64,000 bases of DNA from Phytohabitans houttuyneae. GTDB taxonomy: Bacteria; Actinomycetota; Actinomycetes; Mycobacteriales; Micromonosporaceae. Below the pieces are notes generated by a model, which searched no databases, was not told the DNA's origin, and saw only the letters and a list, made by a program, of their open reading frames with translations. Position 1 is the first letter of the stretch. The number at the start of each line of letters is the position of its first letter. A program made the position numbers and the translations under genes. The stretch lies in the NCBI RefSeq assembly GCF_011764425.1, contig NZ_BLPF01000004.1, positions 1,376,001 through 1,440,000 of the forward strand. Reading direction: 5' to 3'. This document shows, in pieces, positions 7,924-16,267 of this stretch.

Positions 7924-7972
7924 AGATCTTGGCAAGTTAGCGTCGAAATGGCGCGCTAACTCACCAAGATCT
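7924..7972. terminator. 19-bp inverted repeat between convergent genes (bidirectional terminator candidate)
   Basis: Arms 7924-7942 and 7954-7972 are complementary at 17 of 19 positions around an 11-base loop and contain AGATCTTGG and CCAAGATCT. It lies midway between two convergent operons, where a bidirectional terminator would be useful. A related string, AGATCTTGGTGGGTT, also occurs near 7830. There is no clear U-tract. Confidence 0.55.
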
Positions 7973-8080
7973 GGAAGCTCACACCGCCTCCACCTGATCG
8001 GCAGTCACTGACCGCGACGACGGTGCCAAACCGCGGGCGGACTCGCGCACTCCCGCCTCGAAAGATCTGCAGAAGCACGC

Positions 8081-8140
8081 CCGCGGAGGGTGAGGCCGCG
8101 GGAGCAACGGTCCGGACCACGACGGGCGTCGCGGTAGCTC
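8081..8140 (-). repeat. 60-bp 3' element, copy A (family 1)
   Basis: Read on the minus strand it starts GAGCTACCGCGACG and ends CTCACCCTCCGCGG. It is 57/60 identical by eye to each of the copies at 43273-43332 and 44058-44117. All three copies lie 1 to 18 bases after the stop of a gene and in that gene's orientation; here the gene ends at 8158. Confidence 0.8.
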
Positions 8141-8157
8141 GCGTCTGGTTTTGGTCT

Positions 8158-9258
8158 CTAGATCGTGCGGGCGTACGGGTCGTAGTCCTCGGGGATCGGC
8201 TCGGTCCTGGGGGCGCGGCTGCGCACCGCGACCGGGGCACCGCGCTCGATGGACTCGGTGATCGCGGCCATCGTGTCGAGTACGTGGTAGGCGAGCTCGC
8301 CCGACGCCCTGTGCGGCACGCCGGCGCGGGCCGCGCGGGCGATGTCGAGGGTGCCCAGGCCTCGGCCGGCGATCGGGCCCGTGGCCGGGACAAGCGTGGG
8401 TTCGCTGTCGCTCTTGCGGCGGATCGTGAGGTCGCCGTCGAAGTGGTTGGGGTCGGGGATGGTCAGCGTGCCCTCGGTGCCCACGATCTCCACGTGCCCC
8501 ACCCGGCGGTGCGGCGAGTCCCAGCTCAGCACGCTCGTCGACGCGCCGCCCTCGACGAACTCGGCCAGGAACGTCACGTGCGTCGGCACCGCCGCGGTGA
8601 TCTGCTCGCCGGTCCTGGCGCCGGTCAGCAGGGTGCGGACCGGGCGGGCGGTGCGGCCCAGCGCCACCACCGAGCGGAACGAGCCGAGGGACTGGGTGAG
8701 CGCGGTCAGGTAGTACGGGCCCATGTCCCACAGCGGGCCGGCGCCGCGGGACAGCAGCACCTCGAGGTTGGGGTGGTCGTCGACCGGGCCGGGGACCTCA
8801 AAGAGGGTGAGGCCGGTCAGCGGCTGCCCGATGTCGCCGCGGTCGATGATGCGCCGCGCGGTCTGCAGGCCAGCCCCGAGGAACGTGTCCGGCGCGCACC
8901 CGATCCGCCGGCCGGTCGCCGCCGCGGTCTCCAGCAGCTCGCGGCCGCTCGCGCGGTCCAGCGCGAGCGGCTTCTCCGACCACACGTGCTTGCCGGCCCG
9001 CATGGCGGCGAGCGACACCTCGGCGTGGGCGGCCGGGATCGTCAGGTTGACGATGATGTCGACGTCGGGGTGGGCGAGTGCGCGCTCGGGCGGGCCCCAT
9101 TCGGCCACGCCGTACGCCTTGGCCTGCTCGGCCGCCTTGTCCTCGAAAAGGTCGGCGATGATGCGCACCTCGAGGTCGGGAAAGCTGGTGAGGTTGTCGA
9201 GGTACTGGCCGCTGATCCGCCCGGCGCCGATGACGCCGACGCCCGTGGGTCCGCTCAT
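8158..9258 (-). CDS. Gfo/Idh/MocA-family oxidoreductase
   Basis: A 366-residue NAD(P)-dependent dehydrogenase. GVGVIGAGRISGQYLDNL forms the nucleotide-binding turn, and HVWSEKPLALD holds the conserved lysine. GAGPLWDMGPYYLTALTQSLG contains the Asp-x3-Tyr position of the substrate site, where many relatives have Asp-x3-His. It is the second gene of a leftward pair, overlapping the TIM-barrel isomerase by ATGA (9255-9258). Pairing of an inositol-dehydrogenase-like and an isomerase-like protein recurs in sugar and inositol catabolism. The 60-bp 3' element follows its stop. Confidence 0.88.
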   Translation of the reverse strand: MSGPTGVGVIGAGRISGQYLDNLTSFPDLEVRIIADLFEDKAAEQAKAYGVAEWGPPERALAHPDVDIIVNLTIPAAHAEVSLAAMRAGKHVWSEKPLALDRASGRELLETAAATGRRIGCAPDTFLGAGLQTARRIIDRGDIGQPLTGLTLFEVPGPVDDHPNLEVLLSRGAGPLWDMGPYYLTALTQSLGSFRSVVALGRTARPVRTLLTGARTGEQITAAVPTHVTFLAEFVEGGASTSVLSWDSPHRRVGHVEIVGTEGTLTIPDPNHFDGDLTIRRKSDSEPTLVPATGPIAGRGLGTLDIARAARAGVPHRASGELAYHVLDTMAAITESIERGAPVAVRSRAPRTEPIPEDYDPYARTI

Positions 9259-10010
9259 GCCGCGGTCCTCGGGCGCAGGTAGTCGAAGCTGGCCGCGATG
9301 CCCTCGAAGATGTCGCCGGCGTACTCGTCGAACTCGACCGCGCCCGCCTCCACCTGAGGCGTGGTGGCGATGATCTCGTCGATCGGCAGCTTGCCGCGGC
9401 CGGCGGGGAGCTGCTGGGTGTTGTCGCGGCTGATCGGACCGTCCTTGAGGTGCAGGAAGCGCACCCGGTCGCCGAGGCGGTCGAGCAGCGCGAGCACGTC
9501 CTCGCCGCCGACTGCGACCCAGTACACGTCGATCTCCAGCACGACCTCGGGGCGCAGGTCGTCGGCGAGGACCTCCAGCGCGGTACGCCCGTCGAACCGC
9601 CGCTCCAGCTCCCACCAGTGGTTGTGGTACCCCACGCGCAGCCCGTGCTCGGCGGCCGCGTTGAGGCCGGCGGCGATCGTCGCGACGTCCGCGCGGGAGG
9701 TCCAGTGCTCCTCCGGGATGTACGTGTCGATCACGGCGGTGGCGCCCAGCTCGCGTGCGGCGGCGAACACCTCCTCGACGTCCGGCACCTCGCGCCCGGG
9801 CAGCGCGACGAGCGGCGACGTGAAGGTCGGCACGCCGAACCCGTGCTCGCGCACCGCCCGGGCCAGCTCCGGCCCGCGCGCGTAGAGCTTGTGCGAGGCC
9901 TCGACCTGCCGGTAGCCGATCTCGGCCACGCGGGCGAGCGTGCCCGGGAGATCATCGTCGAGGGCATGGCGGACGCTGTAGAGCTGCAGCGAGAGCGATT
10001 GCAGAGCCAT
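9255..10010 (-). CDS. sugar phosphate isomerase/epimerase (TIM barrel)
   Basis: A compact 251-residue xylose-isomerase-like TIM-barrel protein. It starts with SLQLYSVRHALDDDLPGTL, a sequence typical of the inosose-dehydratase/hydroxypyruvate-isomerase-like branch. Metal ligands are expected in VGYHNHWWELE, VLEIDVYW and FLHLKDG, and a Glu in AVEFDEY near the C terminus. It is first in a two-gene leftward operon with a Gfo/Idh/MocA oxidoreductase. The substrate is unknown. Confidence 0.87.
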   Translation of the reverse strand: MALQSLSLQLYSVRHALDDDLPGTLARVAEIGYRQVEASHKLYARGPELARAVREHGFGVPTFTSPLVALPGREVPDVEEVFAAARELGATAVIDTYIPEEHWTSRADVATIAAGLNAAAEHGLRVGYHNHWWELERRFDGRTALEVLADDLRPEVVLEIDVYWVAVGGEDVLALLDRLGDRVRFLHLKDGPISRDNTQQLPAGRGKLPIDEIIATTPQVEAGAVEFDEYAGDIFEGIAASFDYLRPRTAA

Positions 10011-10054
10011 GTTCGGAGGCTAACAGATATGTGTGCTGGCAGCACCATGTCATG

Positions 10055-10552
10055 TTACGAAGCGAGCACCTCGGTGAGCTTGCCCGTCCGCACGTCGTAC
10101 ACGAACCCGCGCACCTTGTCCTTGTGCGGGATGAACGGGTCGGCCTGGATGCGGCGGATCGACTGCCGCACGTCCTCCTCCAGGTCGCCGAACGCCTCCG
10201 CCGACCAGTCCGGCTTGAGCCCGGTCTCGGCTTCGATCGAGGCTTTGAAGCCGTCGTCGGTGAACGTGAGCATCCCGCAGTCGGTGTGGTGGATCAGGAT
10301 GATCTCGGTGGTGCCGAGCAGGCGCTGGCTGATCGCGAGGCTGCGGCGCTCGTCGGCGGTGACCACGCCGCCCGCGTTGCGGATGACGTGCGCGTCGCCC
10401 TCGGTGAGCCCGAGCAGGCCGTACGGGTTGAGACGCGCGTCCATGCACGCCAGCACCGCGACGCCGCGGGCAGGTGGGAGTGGCAGGTCGCCCTTGTCGA
10501 AGGACTGTGCGTAGCGCTCGGCGTTGGCGAGCAGCTCGTCGGTGACCGTCAT
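10055..10552 (-). CDS. beta-class carbonic anhydrase
   Basis: Interconverts CO2 and bicarbonate in the cytoplasm. The 165-residue size and sequence resemble the short mycobacterial Rv1284-type enzymes. Zinc ligands are Cys36 in ACMDARL, His89 and Cys92 in HHTDCGM. The Asp38/Arg40 dyad that controls zinc access is also present. The N terminus MTVTDELLANAERYAQSFD is typical. No strong ribosome site precedes ATG 10552; the region upstream to 10630 is A+T-rich and is shared with the divergent gene. Confidence 0.93.
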   Translation of the reverse strand: MTVTDELLANAERYAQSFDKGDLPLPPARGVAVLACMDARLNPYGLLGLTEGDAHVIRNAGGVVTADERRSLAISQRLLGTTEIILIHHTDCGMLTFTDDGFKASIEAETGLKPDWSAEAFGDLEEDVRQSIRRIQADPFIPHKDKVRGFVYDVRTGKLTEVLAS

Positions 10553-10630
10553 GCAATTACTCTACTGACTCGATAGGAGTAGTGGGTAGATCGATATATA
10601 CATTTAGGTTTATCAATGTTACGGTGAGCC

Positions 10631-11278
10631 ATGGCCACCACCACGCCCTGGCTGCCGGGGTGGCCGGCGGTCCGGCCGCGCCGACGCGCGGCAGGTGCCC
10701 GCGCCATCCCGGCCCCACCCGGCCCACTTCTGGCGCGCGGCGAGCGCGTGCTGTTCGACCGTGGCGGTGTGATCGCCACGGACCGCGCTCTCTACTGCGG
10801 CGCCGCTGTCGACGACGGCCCGGTCGGCGACACGCGCGGCCCGGACCGCGCCCTCGCCACCGTGGCCGGCGCCCCGTTCCCGGACGGCGTTCTGCGGGTG
10901 GGCGGCACGAGCCCGGCCGGCGGTGCGGGGGAGTGGACGCGCCTCGGGTGGGAGCGGATCGCCCGCGCCGACCGCCACGAGCGCGGCCTCGTCCTGACCG
11001 CCTGGGCACCCGGCCTGCCGCCACGCACGATCATCGACGTCGCGCGGGCGACCCGCCTGCTCGCGCTCGCCCGCGAGCGGATCGCCTGGACGACGCTGAT
11101 CGCCACCCGCGTCGAGATCGCCGGCCGCCCGGCCCGGATCGCCGCCCGCCGGGCCCCCGCAACGGACGAGGTCCTGTGGCTCGTCGCGCTCGACCCGGCG
11201 GTCGGCTCGACCGCGGACGTCCGGGCCGAGTTGGAGGAGGCGCTGGCCCGCCTGCGCCGCGAGTTCGCCGGCCGCTAG
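10631..11278 (+). CDS. conserved hypothetical protein, possibly PH-like
   Basis: A 215-residue cytoplasmic protein with no signal peptide or membrane segment. The fold is suggested by short beta-rich stretches: GERVLFDRGGVIATDRALYC, WTRLGWERIARADRH and a C-terminal helix ADVRAELEEALARLRREF. Similar proteins, in which a value is set by whether an assay-like PH domain is present, are common and unannotated in Micromonosporaceae as far as I recall; I cannot assign a function. It is divergent from carbonic anhydrase. The DNA for its last helix is partly duplicated just after its stop (11318-11372). Confidence 0.65.
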   Translation: MATTTPWLPGWPAVRPRRRAAGARAIPAPPGPLLARGERVLFDRGGVIATDRALYCGAAVDDGPVGDTRGPDRALATVAGAPFPDGVLRVGGTSPAGGAGEWTRLGWERIARADRHERGLVLTAWAPGLPPRTIIDVARATRLLALARERIAWTTLIATRVEIAGRPARIAARRAPATDEVLWLVALDPAVGSTADVRAELEEALARLRREFAGR

Positions 11279-11295
11279 GCCAGCGCTCGGGGTCC

Positions 11296-11395
11296 GCGGC
11301 GGGGCGCGCTCACGACCGCGGAGGTCCGGGGCGAGTTGGAGGAGGCGCTGGCTCGCCTGCGCCGCGAGTTCGCGGCGGGGCGCGCTCACGACCGC
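11296..11395. repeat. direct repeat and partial duplication at a convergent gene junction
   Basis: A 24-base sequence beginning GCGGCGGGGCGCGC occurs identically at 11296-11319 and 11372-11395. Between the copies, about 55 bases repeat the last helix-coding part of the upstream gene (compare 11218-11273 with 11320-11372). The second 24-base copy contains the stop codon of the leftward acetyltransferase. Confidence 0.7.
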
Positions 11396-11919
11396 AGTGG
11401 CGACGGGTCGTCCCGCACGCGGCTGTAGAGGTATCCGTCGCACCAGCGGCCGTCCCGGAACTCGCAGGCGCGTACCACGCCCTCCAGCGCGAAGCCCGCC
11501 TTCACCAGCGATTTCTGCTCCGCGATGTTTTCCGGGTGGGTGCCGGCCTGGATCCGCTGGACCGGCGTGTGCGTGAACAGGTAGTCGCACAGCATCGCCT
11601 GCGCCCGCCAGCCGATCCCGCGCCCCCGCCACTCGGGCAGCAGGGCGATGCCGATCTCCCAGTGCTTCGTCGGGCCGCCGAAGTCGCGCAGCGCCCAGCT
11701 CACGAACCCGGCCGCGACCCGCTCCCGCTCCACCTCGACCATGAGCCGGCTGCTCTCCGCGCCGAGGAAGCCGTCGACCGCGAAACGCCGCACCGGCGCC
11801 TGCGGATCCTTGAAGCCCGTCCAGTCCAGACCGATCAGCCCCGGCTCGGTCGCAAACCGCTGGAACATCACCAGGTCTTCCTCGGCCACCGGCCGCAGCC
11901 GTATGGAGACCTCGTCCAT
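11386..11919 (-). CDS. GNAT-family N-acetyltransferase (RimJ/RimL-like)
   Basis: Acetyl-CoA-dependent acyltransferase of 177 residues. IRLRPVAEEDLVMFQRF opens the fold, and WEIGIALLPEWRGRGIGWRAQ contains the acetyl-CoA pyrophosphate loop (RGRGIG). RIQAGTHPENIAEQKSLVKAGF is the C-terminal RimJ/RimL signature in which the Asn binds the cofactor. ATG 11919 (MDEVSIRL) is preferred to the longer upstream frame because RimJ-like proteins begin just before this strand. The acceptor is unknown: protein N-termini, antibiotics or small amines are possible. Confidence 0.85.
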   Translation of the reverse strand: MDEVSIRLRPVAEEDLVMFQRFATEPGLIGLDWTGFKDPQAPVRRFAVDGFLGAESSRLMVEVERERVAAGFVSWALRDFGGPTKHWEIGIALLPEWRGRGIGWRAQAMLCDYLFTHTPVQRIQAGTHPENIAEQKSLVKAGFALEGVVRACEFRDGRWCDGYLYSRVRDDPSPLRS

Positions 11920-11968
11920 CTCCCCATCAGACCGCAATGTCCGGTGCGAGGCCAACCCCGACGGCGCC

Positions 11969-12655
11969 TCAGGTGAGCGTCGCGCGGGCCAGGTCGCCGG
12001 GCTCGGTGCCGGCCTGGGCGACCACCTCGCCGGCCGGGCTCACGACGGACGACCGGCCGGCCGTGGTGTCGAAGCCGCCGCCGGTCGGGCCGGCGAAGCT
12101 GGCCACCGCGACCCACACGCCGTGCGTGGTGGCCGCGCGGTGCGCGCGTTCGGCCAGCACGCCCGCGTCGTCCTCGGCGACGCCCGCCACGTAGGCGTCG
12201 ATGCCGAGCGCGGCCGTGTCCGCCGCGTGCTGCGGCACGCCGGTGTCCTTGCAGATCGCGAGGCCCAGGCGCCACCCGTCGATGTCGATCGCGGCCGGCT
12301 TGTCGCCGCGGACGAACCGGGCGGGCTCCGCGCCGGCCAGGTTGATCTTCCGGTACGCCACCGACACGCCGCGGCCGTCCACCGCCAGCATCGCGATGTG
12401 CGGGCCGTCTACCGGGGCGCCGGCGAGTGCCAGCGTGCCCGACGCGGCGCACGCCTCGACCAGTGGGGCGAGCCGCGGATCGGTGATGTCCACAGTGGAG
12501 GCTTCAAGCTCGTACCCGGTGAGGGACAGCTCGGGAAAGACCACCACGCGCGTGCCCGCGGCCCGGACCACCGCGGCGTGGGTGGCCACGTTCGCGGCGA
12601 CGTCGTGCGAGACGATGTGCGGCTGCGCGACGGTGATGGTCAGCGGCTCTCTCAT
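11969..12655 (-). CDS. carbon-nitrogen hydrolase (nitrilase superfamily)
   Basis: Hydrolyses a non-peptide C-N bond with a Glu-Lys-Cys triad; all three residues are present: Glu42 in FPELSLTGYE, Lys103 in YRKINL and Cys135 in AICKDTG. At 228 residues it is slightly shorter than usual (about 260). The cysteine context (CKD rather than CYD or CWE) makes substrate assignment uncertain; omega-amidase, carbamoylase and deaminated-glutathione amidase branches are candidates. It stands alone, 9 bases upstream of the BTAD gene's 3' end on the same strand. Confidence 0.83.
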   Translation of the reverse strand: MREPLTITVAQPHIVSHDVAANVATHAAVVRAAGTRVVVFPELSLTGYELEASTVDITDPRLAPLVEACAASGTLALAGAPVDGPHIAMLAVDGRGVSVAYRKINLAGAEPARFVRGDKPAAIDIDGWRLGLAICKDTGVPQHAADTAALGIDAYVAGVAEDDAGVLAERAHRAATTHGVWVAVASFAGPTGGGFDTTAGRSSVVSPAGEVVAQAGTEPGDLARATLT

Positions 12656-12664
12656 GCGAGCAGG

Positions 12665-14459
12665 CTAGCCACTCAACATTTCCGCCAGCGCCGGGTTTTC
12701 GATGCCGGCGGCGAGCAGGCGGGCGGAGCCGAGCGCGTTCGGGTCGCCGAGGCGGTGCCGGTGCAGGTGTGCGCGCACGACGAGCTCGCCCAGGTCGCAC
12801 CGGGCGGCAAGCGATGACAGCGAGCCGACGAGGGCCTCGGCGCGTTCGCGTTCGCCGTGCTCGATGGCGGTGGCGGCGGCCGCGTCCAGCACGTAACCGT
12901 GCACCCACTGGTAGCGGTCCGGCACCGCGGAGCAGCGCCGCCGCGCCTCGCCCATCCACTGCGCCGCGCCCGCCCGGTCGCCGCGCGCGGCGTGCAGCCG
13001 GCCGAGCCCGCGTGCGGCCATGCCTTCCCAGCACGGGTCGTCGACCTGCAGGGCGAGCGTCCAGGCCCGTTCCAGCGTGTCGGCCGCGGCGTCGGCGTGG
13101 CCGGCGGCCAGGTCCAGCTCGGCGTGCAGCGCCTGCGGCCAGGGCAGGAACGCCATCCACCGCTGCTCGTGGATCAGCGCCAGCGACAGGTCCAGCGCGG
13201 CGGTCGCCTGGCTGCGTTCACCGCGCAGCACATGGGCGCGGGCGAGCACCGACAGCGACCACGCCTGCTGCCGCTGGTCGCCGGCGCTCGCCGCACGCTC
13301 CGCCGACTCGCCGAGCTGGGCGAGCGCGGTGGGGTAGTCGCCGCGGTCGGAGGCGTTCATCCCCCGTACGCCGAGGATCGCGGCGAGCTCCGCGTCGGTC
13401 TCGGCGAGCGCGGCCGCGCGGGCCAGCCAGGTCTCGCCGGTACGCCGCCGCCCCGCCTGCACCTCCACGAAGCCGAGCTGCCGGTGCGCGGTGACCGCGG
13501 TGGCGCGGTCACCGGCCCGGCCGGCCAGCTGGATGGCCTCTTCCAGGACAACGGCCCCTTCGTTGTCCCGCCCCCGTACCGCGTGCACAAGCGCACCCCG
13601 AGCGCGCACAGCGCCTGCCCTTGCACCGCGGCGTCGCCGGACCGCGCCGCCTCGGTGACCGCGCGACGCAGGCACTGCAACCCCGCGTCCACGGCACCGG
13701 CGGCGATCGCCGCCCGGCCGGCCTCCAGCTGGCTGAGCGCGGCGGCCCGGCCCCTGAGCGGGGAGACCATCGCCGACTCCGGCCCCACGTCGGCGGCCTC
13801 ACGCAGTGCCGCCGACGCCTCCTGTCCCAGCTCCCGGCGCAGCAGGTCCTCACCGACCGCGATCTGCCGCAGTGCCGCGGCCCGGTCGCCGGCCACGGCG
13901 AGGCTGCGTACCAGCAGCTCGTGGTTGCCCTCTTCGAGCGGGTTGCGGGCAACGGCCCGGGCCGCGTACCCGACCGCCTCGTCCGCCGCCCCGCCGGCCA
14001 GCAGTGCGACCGCCGCCTGGCGCAGCCGCGCCTCGACCGCGGCGGAAACCCGGTGCCGCTCGACCAGCAGCCACGACTCGAACTCAAGGCAGGCCGGCAG
14101 GCTCACCCCTTCGAGCAGCTCACCGCCGAGGTCGAGCAGCGGGGACGGGTCGCCGTCCGGATCCGCCAGCAGGTGTACGTCCACCGCGATCCCGCCATCG
14201 AGAGCGGTGGAGACCGGATCTCCCACGAACGCGGCGGTGCCCCCAGCGACCGCCGCAGCTCGGCGAGTGTCCACCGCAGCGCCCCCAGCGGGTCGTCGGC
14301 GTCGGCGAAAAGCAGCTCGGCCAGGTGCCGCCGGCTGGGCGGGCGCTCGGCGAGCAGCAGGTAGCTCAGGAGCGCCCACGCCTTGCGGCCGCGCGGCGAG
14401 CGGGCCGGGCTGCCGTCCACGTCGATGGACGGCGGTCCGAGCAACCTGACGATGTACAC
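12665..14459 (-). pseudogene. BTAD/SARP-like transcriptional activator with TPRs, interrupted by two apparent frameshifts
   Basis: The coding sense runs through three frames. MYIVRLLGPPSIDVDG to ELRRSLG (from 14459) is a winged-helix start. VDVHLLADPDGDPSP to GQALCALG is the BTAD helical domain. VHAVRGRDNEGAVVLEEAI to the stop at 12665 is a TPR-like tail. Adding one G in the G-run read from 14240-14244 and one in the run from 13596-13599 would restore a single frame of about 598 residues. Such proteins activate nearby operons, often for secondary metabolism or stress. There is no NB-ARC ATPase. It begins 7 bases after the methyltransferase stop and is probably co-transcribed with it. Assembly error is as likely as true inactivation. 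Confidence 0.8.
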
Positions 14460-14466
14460 GACCGGA

Positions 14467-15285
14467 TTATCCGCGCACGACGCCGACGGATTCGAGGTAA
14501 TCGGCCGGCGCCGCGACCGTGCCGTCGTTGGCCCGGTTGAAGCGGACGGCCACCTCGGCCAGGTCGATCGCGAACCGCTCCCGGTCCTGCTCCGGCAGCG
14601 TGCCGGCGAGCCGCGTGATCGGGCCGTAGAACTCCCGGAACCACTGCGAGAAGTGCTCGGGGGAGTGGTACCGGAACGTGTAGGTCCGGCCGGTCAGCGC
14701 GGTCCACTCCACCCGGTCGCCGAAGAGGGCGGCCAGGTGCTCGGGCGTACCCCACAGCGTCGGCGGGCGGACGCCGGCCGGCGGCGGTGCCCACTTCGCG
14801 ACGGTCTTGAAGAGGTCGCCGATCATGCCGGTCGGCGTCCAGCAGGCCAGCGCGATCTTGCCGCCCGGCTTGGTGACGCGGACAAGCTCGTCGGCCGCCC
14901 GCTGGTGGTCCGGCGCGAACATCACGCCGACCGTGCTCGCCACCAGGTCGAACGCGCGGTCCGGCACCGGCAGGGCCTCGGCGTCACCCTCCTTGAACAT
15001 CACGTCCAGGTGCTCGGCGGCCGCCCGCTCCCGGCCCTGCTCCAGCAGGTTGGCCGCGTAGTCGACGCCGGTGGCATCGGCGAAGCGGCGGGCGGCGGCC
15101 ATCGCGGCGTTTCCCTGGCCGCAGGCGACGTCGAGCACCTTCTGGCCGGCACGCACGTCGGCCGCCTCCACGAGCAGCTCGGCGATGATCTGCAGGGTGT
15201 TGCCGACCCGCGGGTAGTCGCCGGTCTCCCAGCCCGCCCGCTGGTTCTTCTTGATCGTCTCGAAGTCGATGGTTGTGCTTGTCAC
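14467..15285 (-). CDS. class I SAM-dependent methyltransferase
   Basis: A 272-residue methyltransferase of the UbiE/Methyltransf_11 type. VLDVACGQGNAAMAAARR is motif I (SAM binding), GDAEALPVPDRAFDLVAS is motif II/III, and LVRVTKPGGKIALACW is the post-motif strand. The start is GTG 15285 because AAGGAG lies 7 bases upstream on that strand (15292-15297); the open frame continues further but without homology. Promoter DNA at 15286-15330 contains a direct repeat of GCGTGATCTTTC. The methyl acceptor is unknown. It is followed at once by the BTAD regulator. Confidence 0.9.
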   Translation of the reverse strand: MTSTTIDFETIKKNQRAGWETGDYPRVGNTLQIIAELLVEAADVRAGQKVLDVACGQGNAAMAAARRFADATGVDYAANLLEQGRERAAAEHLDVMFKEGDAEALPVPDRAFDLVASTVGVMFAPDHQRAADELVRVTKPGGKIALACWTPTGMIGDLFKTVAKWAPPPAGVRPPTLWGTPEHLAALFGDRVEWTALTGRTYTFRYHSPEHFSQWFREFYGPITRLAGTLPEQDRERFAIDLAEVAVRFNRANDGTVAAPADYLESVGVVRG

Positions 15286-15371
15286 GGTGTTCTCCTTGCG
15301 TGATCTTTCCACTGCGTGATCTTTCGACTCAAGGAGACCGGCCGACCGTGTGACGGGGCGTGTGACGGCTC

Positions 15372-16199
15372 TTACGGGTATCCGACAGCGCGTGCCGGCG
15401 CCTCGACCGTGAGCACGCGACCGGCGCGCGAGCCGTCCTGCGGCGGCGGCCACGGCGCGGTGGTGACGAAGAGCGTGGTGCCTTCCGGCCCGCCCAGGAT
15501 GCAGGCGAACGCGCCCTGGTCGAATGTGACGGTCCGCAGCACCTCGCCGCCCTCGCGCAGGCGCACGCAGCGCTGGCCGGGCACGTCCGCGTACCAGAGC
15601 GCGCCGTCGGCGTCGAGGCAGATGCCGTCCGGGAAGCCGCCGGGCAGGTCCGCCCACACCCGCCGGTTGGCGAGCCCGCCGCCGTCCAGGATGTCGAACG
15701 CGGTGAGCCGGTTGCCGTACGACTCGGCGACGATCAGCGTGCGGTTGTCCGGCGTGACCGCGATCCCGTTGGCGAACTCGAACCCGTCCGCCACCTCGCG
15801 CACCTGCCCGTCCGGCGTGACGAGCGCGACGATTCCGGGCGCCGGCTCACCGACGCCGAACTCGAACCCGATGTTGCCGACGTAGGCGTTGCCCCGCCCG
15901 TCGACGGCCATGTCGCTCCACGGAAACGGCGACAGGGGAGCAAGGTCCGCGTGGGTCACCCACGAGCCGTCCGGCTCGCGGCGCAGCAGCTTGCCATCCA
16001 GCGACGAGACGACGAGGAACCGCCCGTCCGGCAGCCAGCCCAGACCCATCGGCATTCCCGGTACGGAGACGACGACTTCGCTCTTGCCGTCGAGATCCAC
16101 GCGAACGACCTCGTTGGCGCCCATGTCGGACAGCCACAGCCACCCGTCGTACCAGCGCGGCGACTCGCCCATCGCGAGCCCGGTCAGCAGGGTGTTCAT
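15372..16199 (-). CDS. SMP-30/gluconolactonase/LRE-family protein
   Basis: A six-bladed beta-propeller, 275 residues, that usually hydrolyses sugar lactones with one divalent metal. Recognisable blades include GESPRWYDGWLWLSDM (the metal Glu in GESP), the WSDMAVDGRGNAYVGNIGF strand, FANGIAVTPDNRTLIVAES and FPDGICLDADGALWYAD (metal Asp). There is no signal peptide, so it acts in the cytoplasm. ATG 16199 follows a good GGAGGAA ribosome site. No partner sugar dehydrogenase is adjacent; the amidase upstream is separated by about 70 bases. Confidence 0.9.
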   Translation of the reverse strand: MNTLLTGLAMGESPRWYDGWLWLSDMGANEVVRVDLDGKSEVVVSVPGMPMGLGWLPDGRFLVVSSLDGKLLRREPDGSWVTHADLAPLSPFPWSDMAVDGRGNAYVGNIGFEFGVGEPAPGIVALVTPDGQVREVADGFEFANGIAVTPDNRTLIVAESYGNRLTAFDILDGGGLANRRVWADLPGGFPDGICLDADGALWYADVPGQRCVRLREGGEVLRTVTFDQGAFACILGGPEGTTLFVTTAPWPPPQDGSRAGRVLTVEAPARAVGYP

Positions 16200-16267
16200 C
16201 GGTTCCTCCCGTGTGTTTGGGCCTTCTCTCACCCGGGACGTAGAAGCCGGCTCCCGCTTTTCGACAC

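Noticed and set aside
8023-9282. 419-codon open frame opposite the Gfo/Idh/MocA gene
   Set aside because: A compositional shadow of a gene with clear homology on the other strand; similar long shadows occur throughout this GC-rich window.
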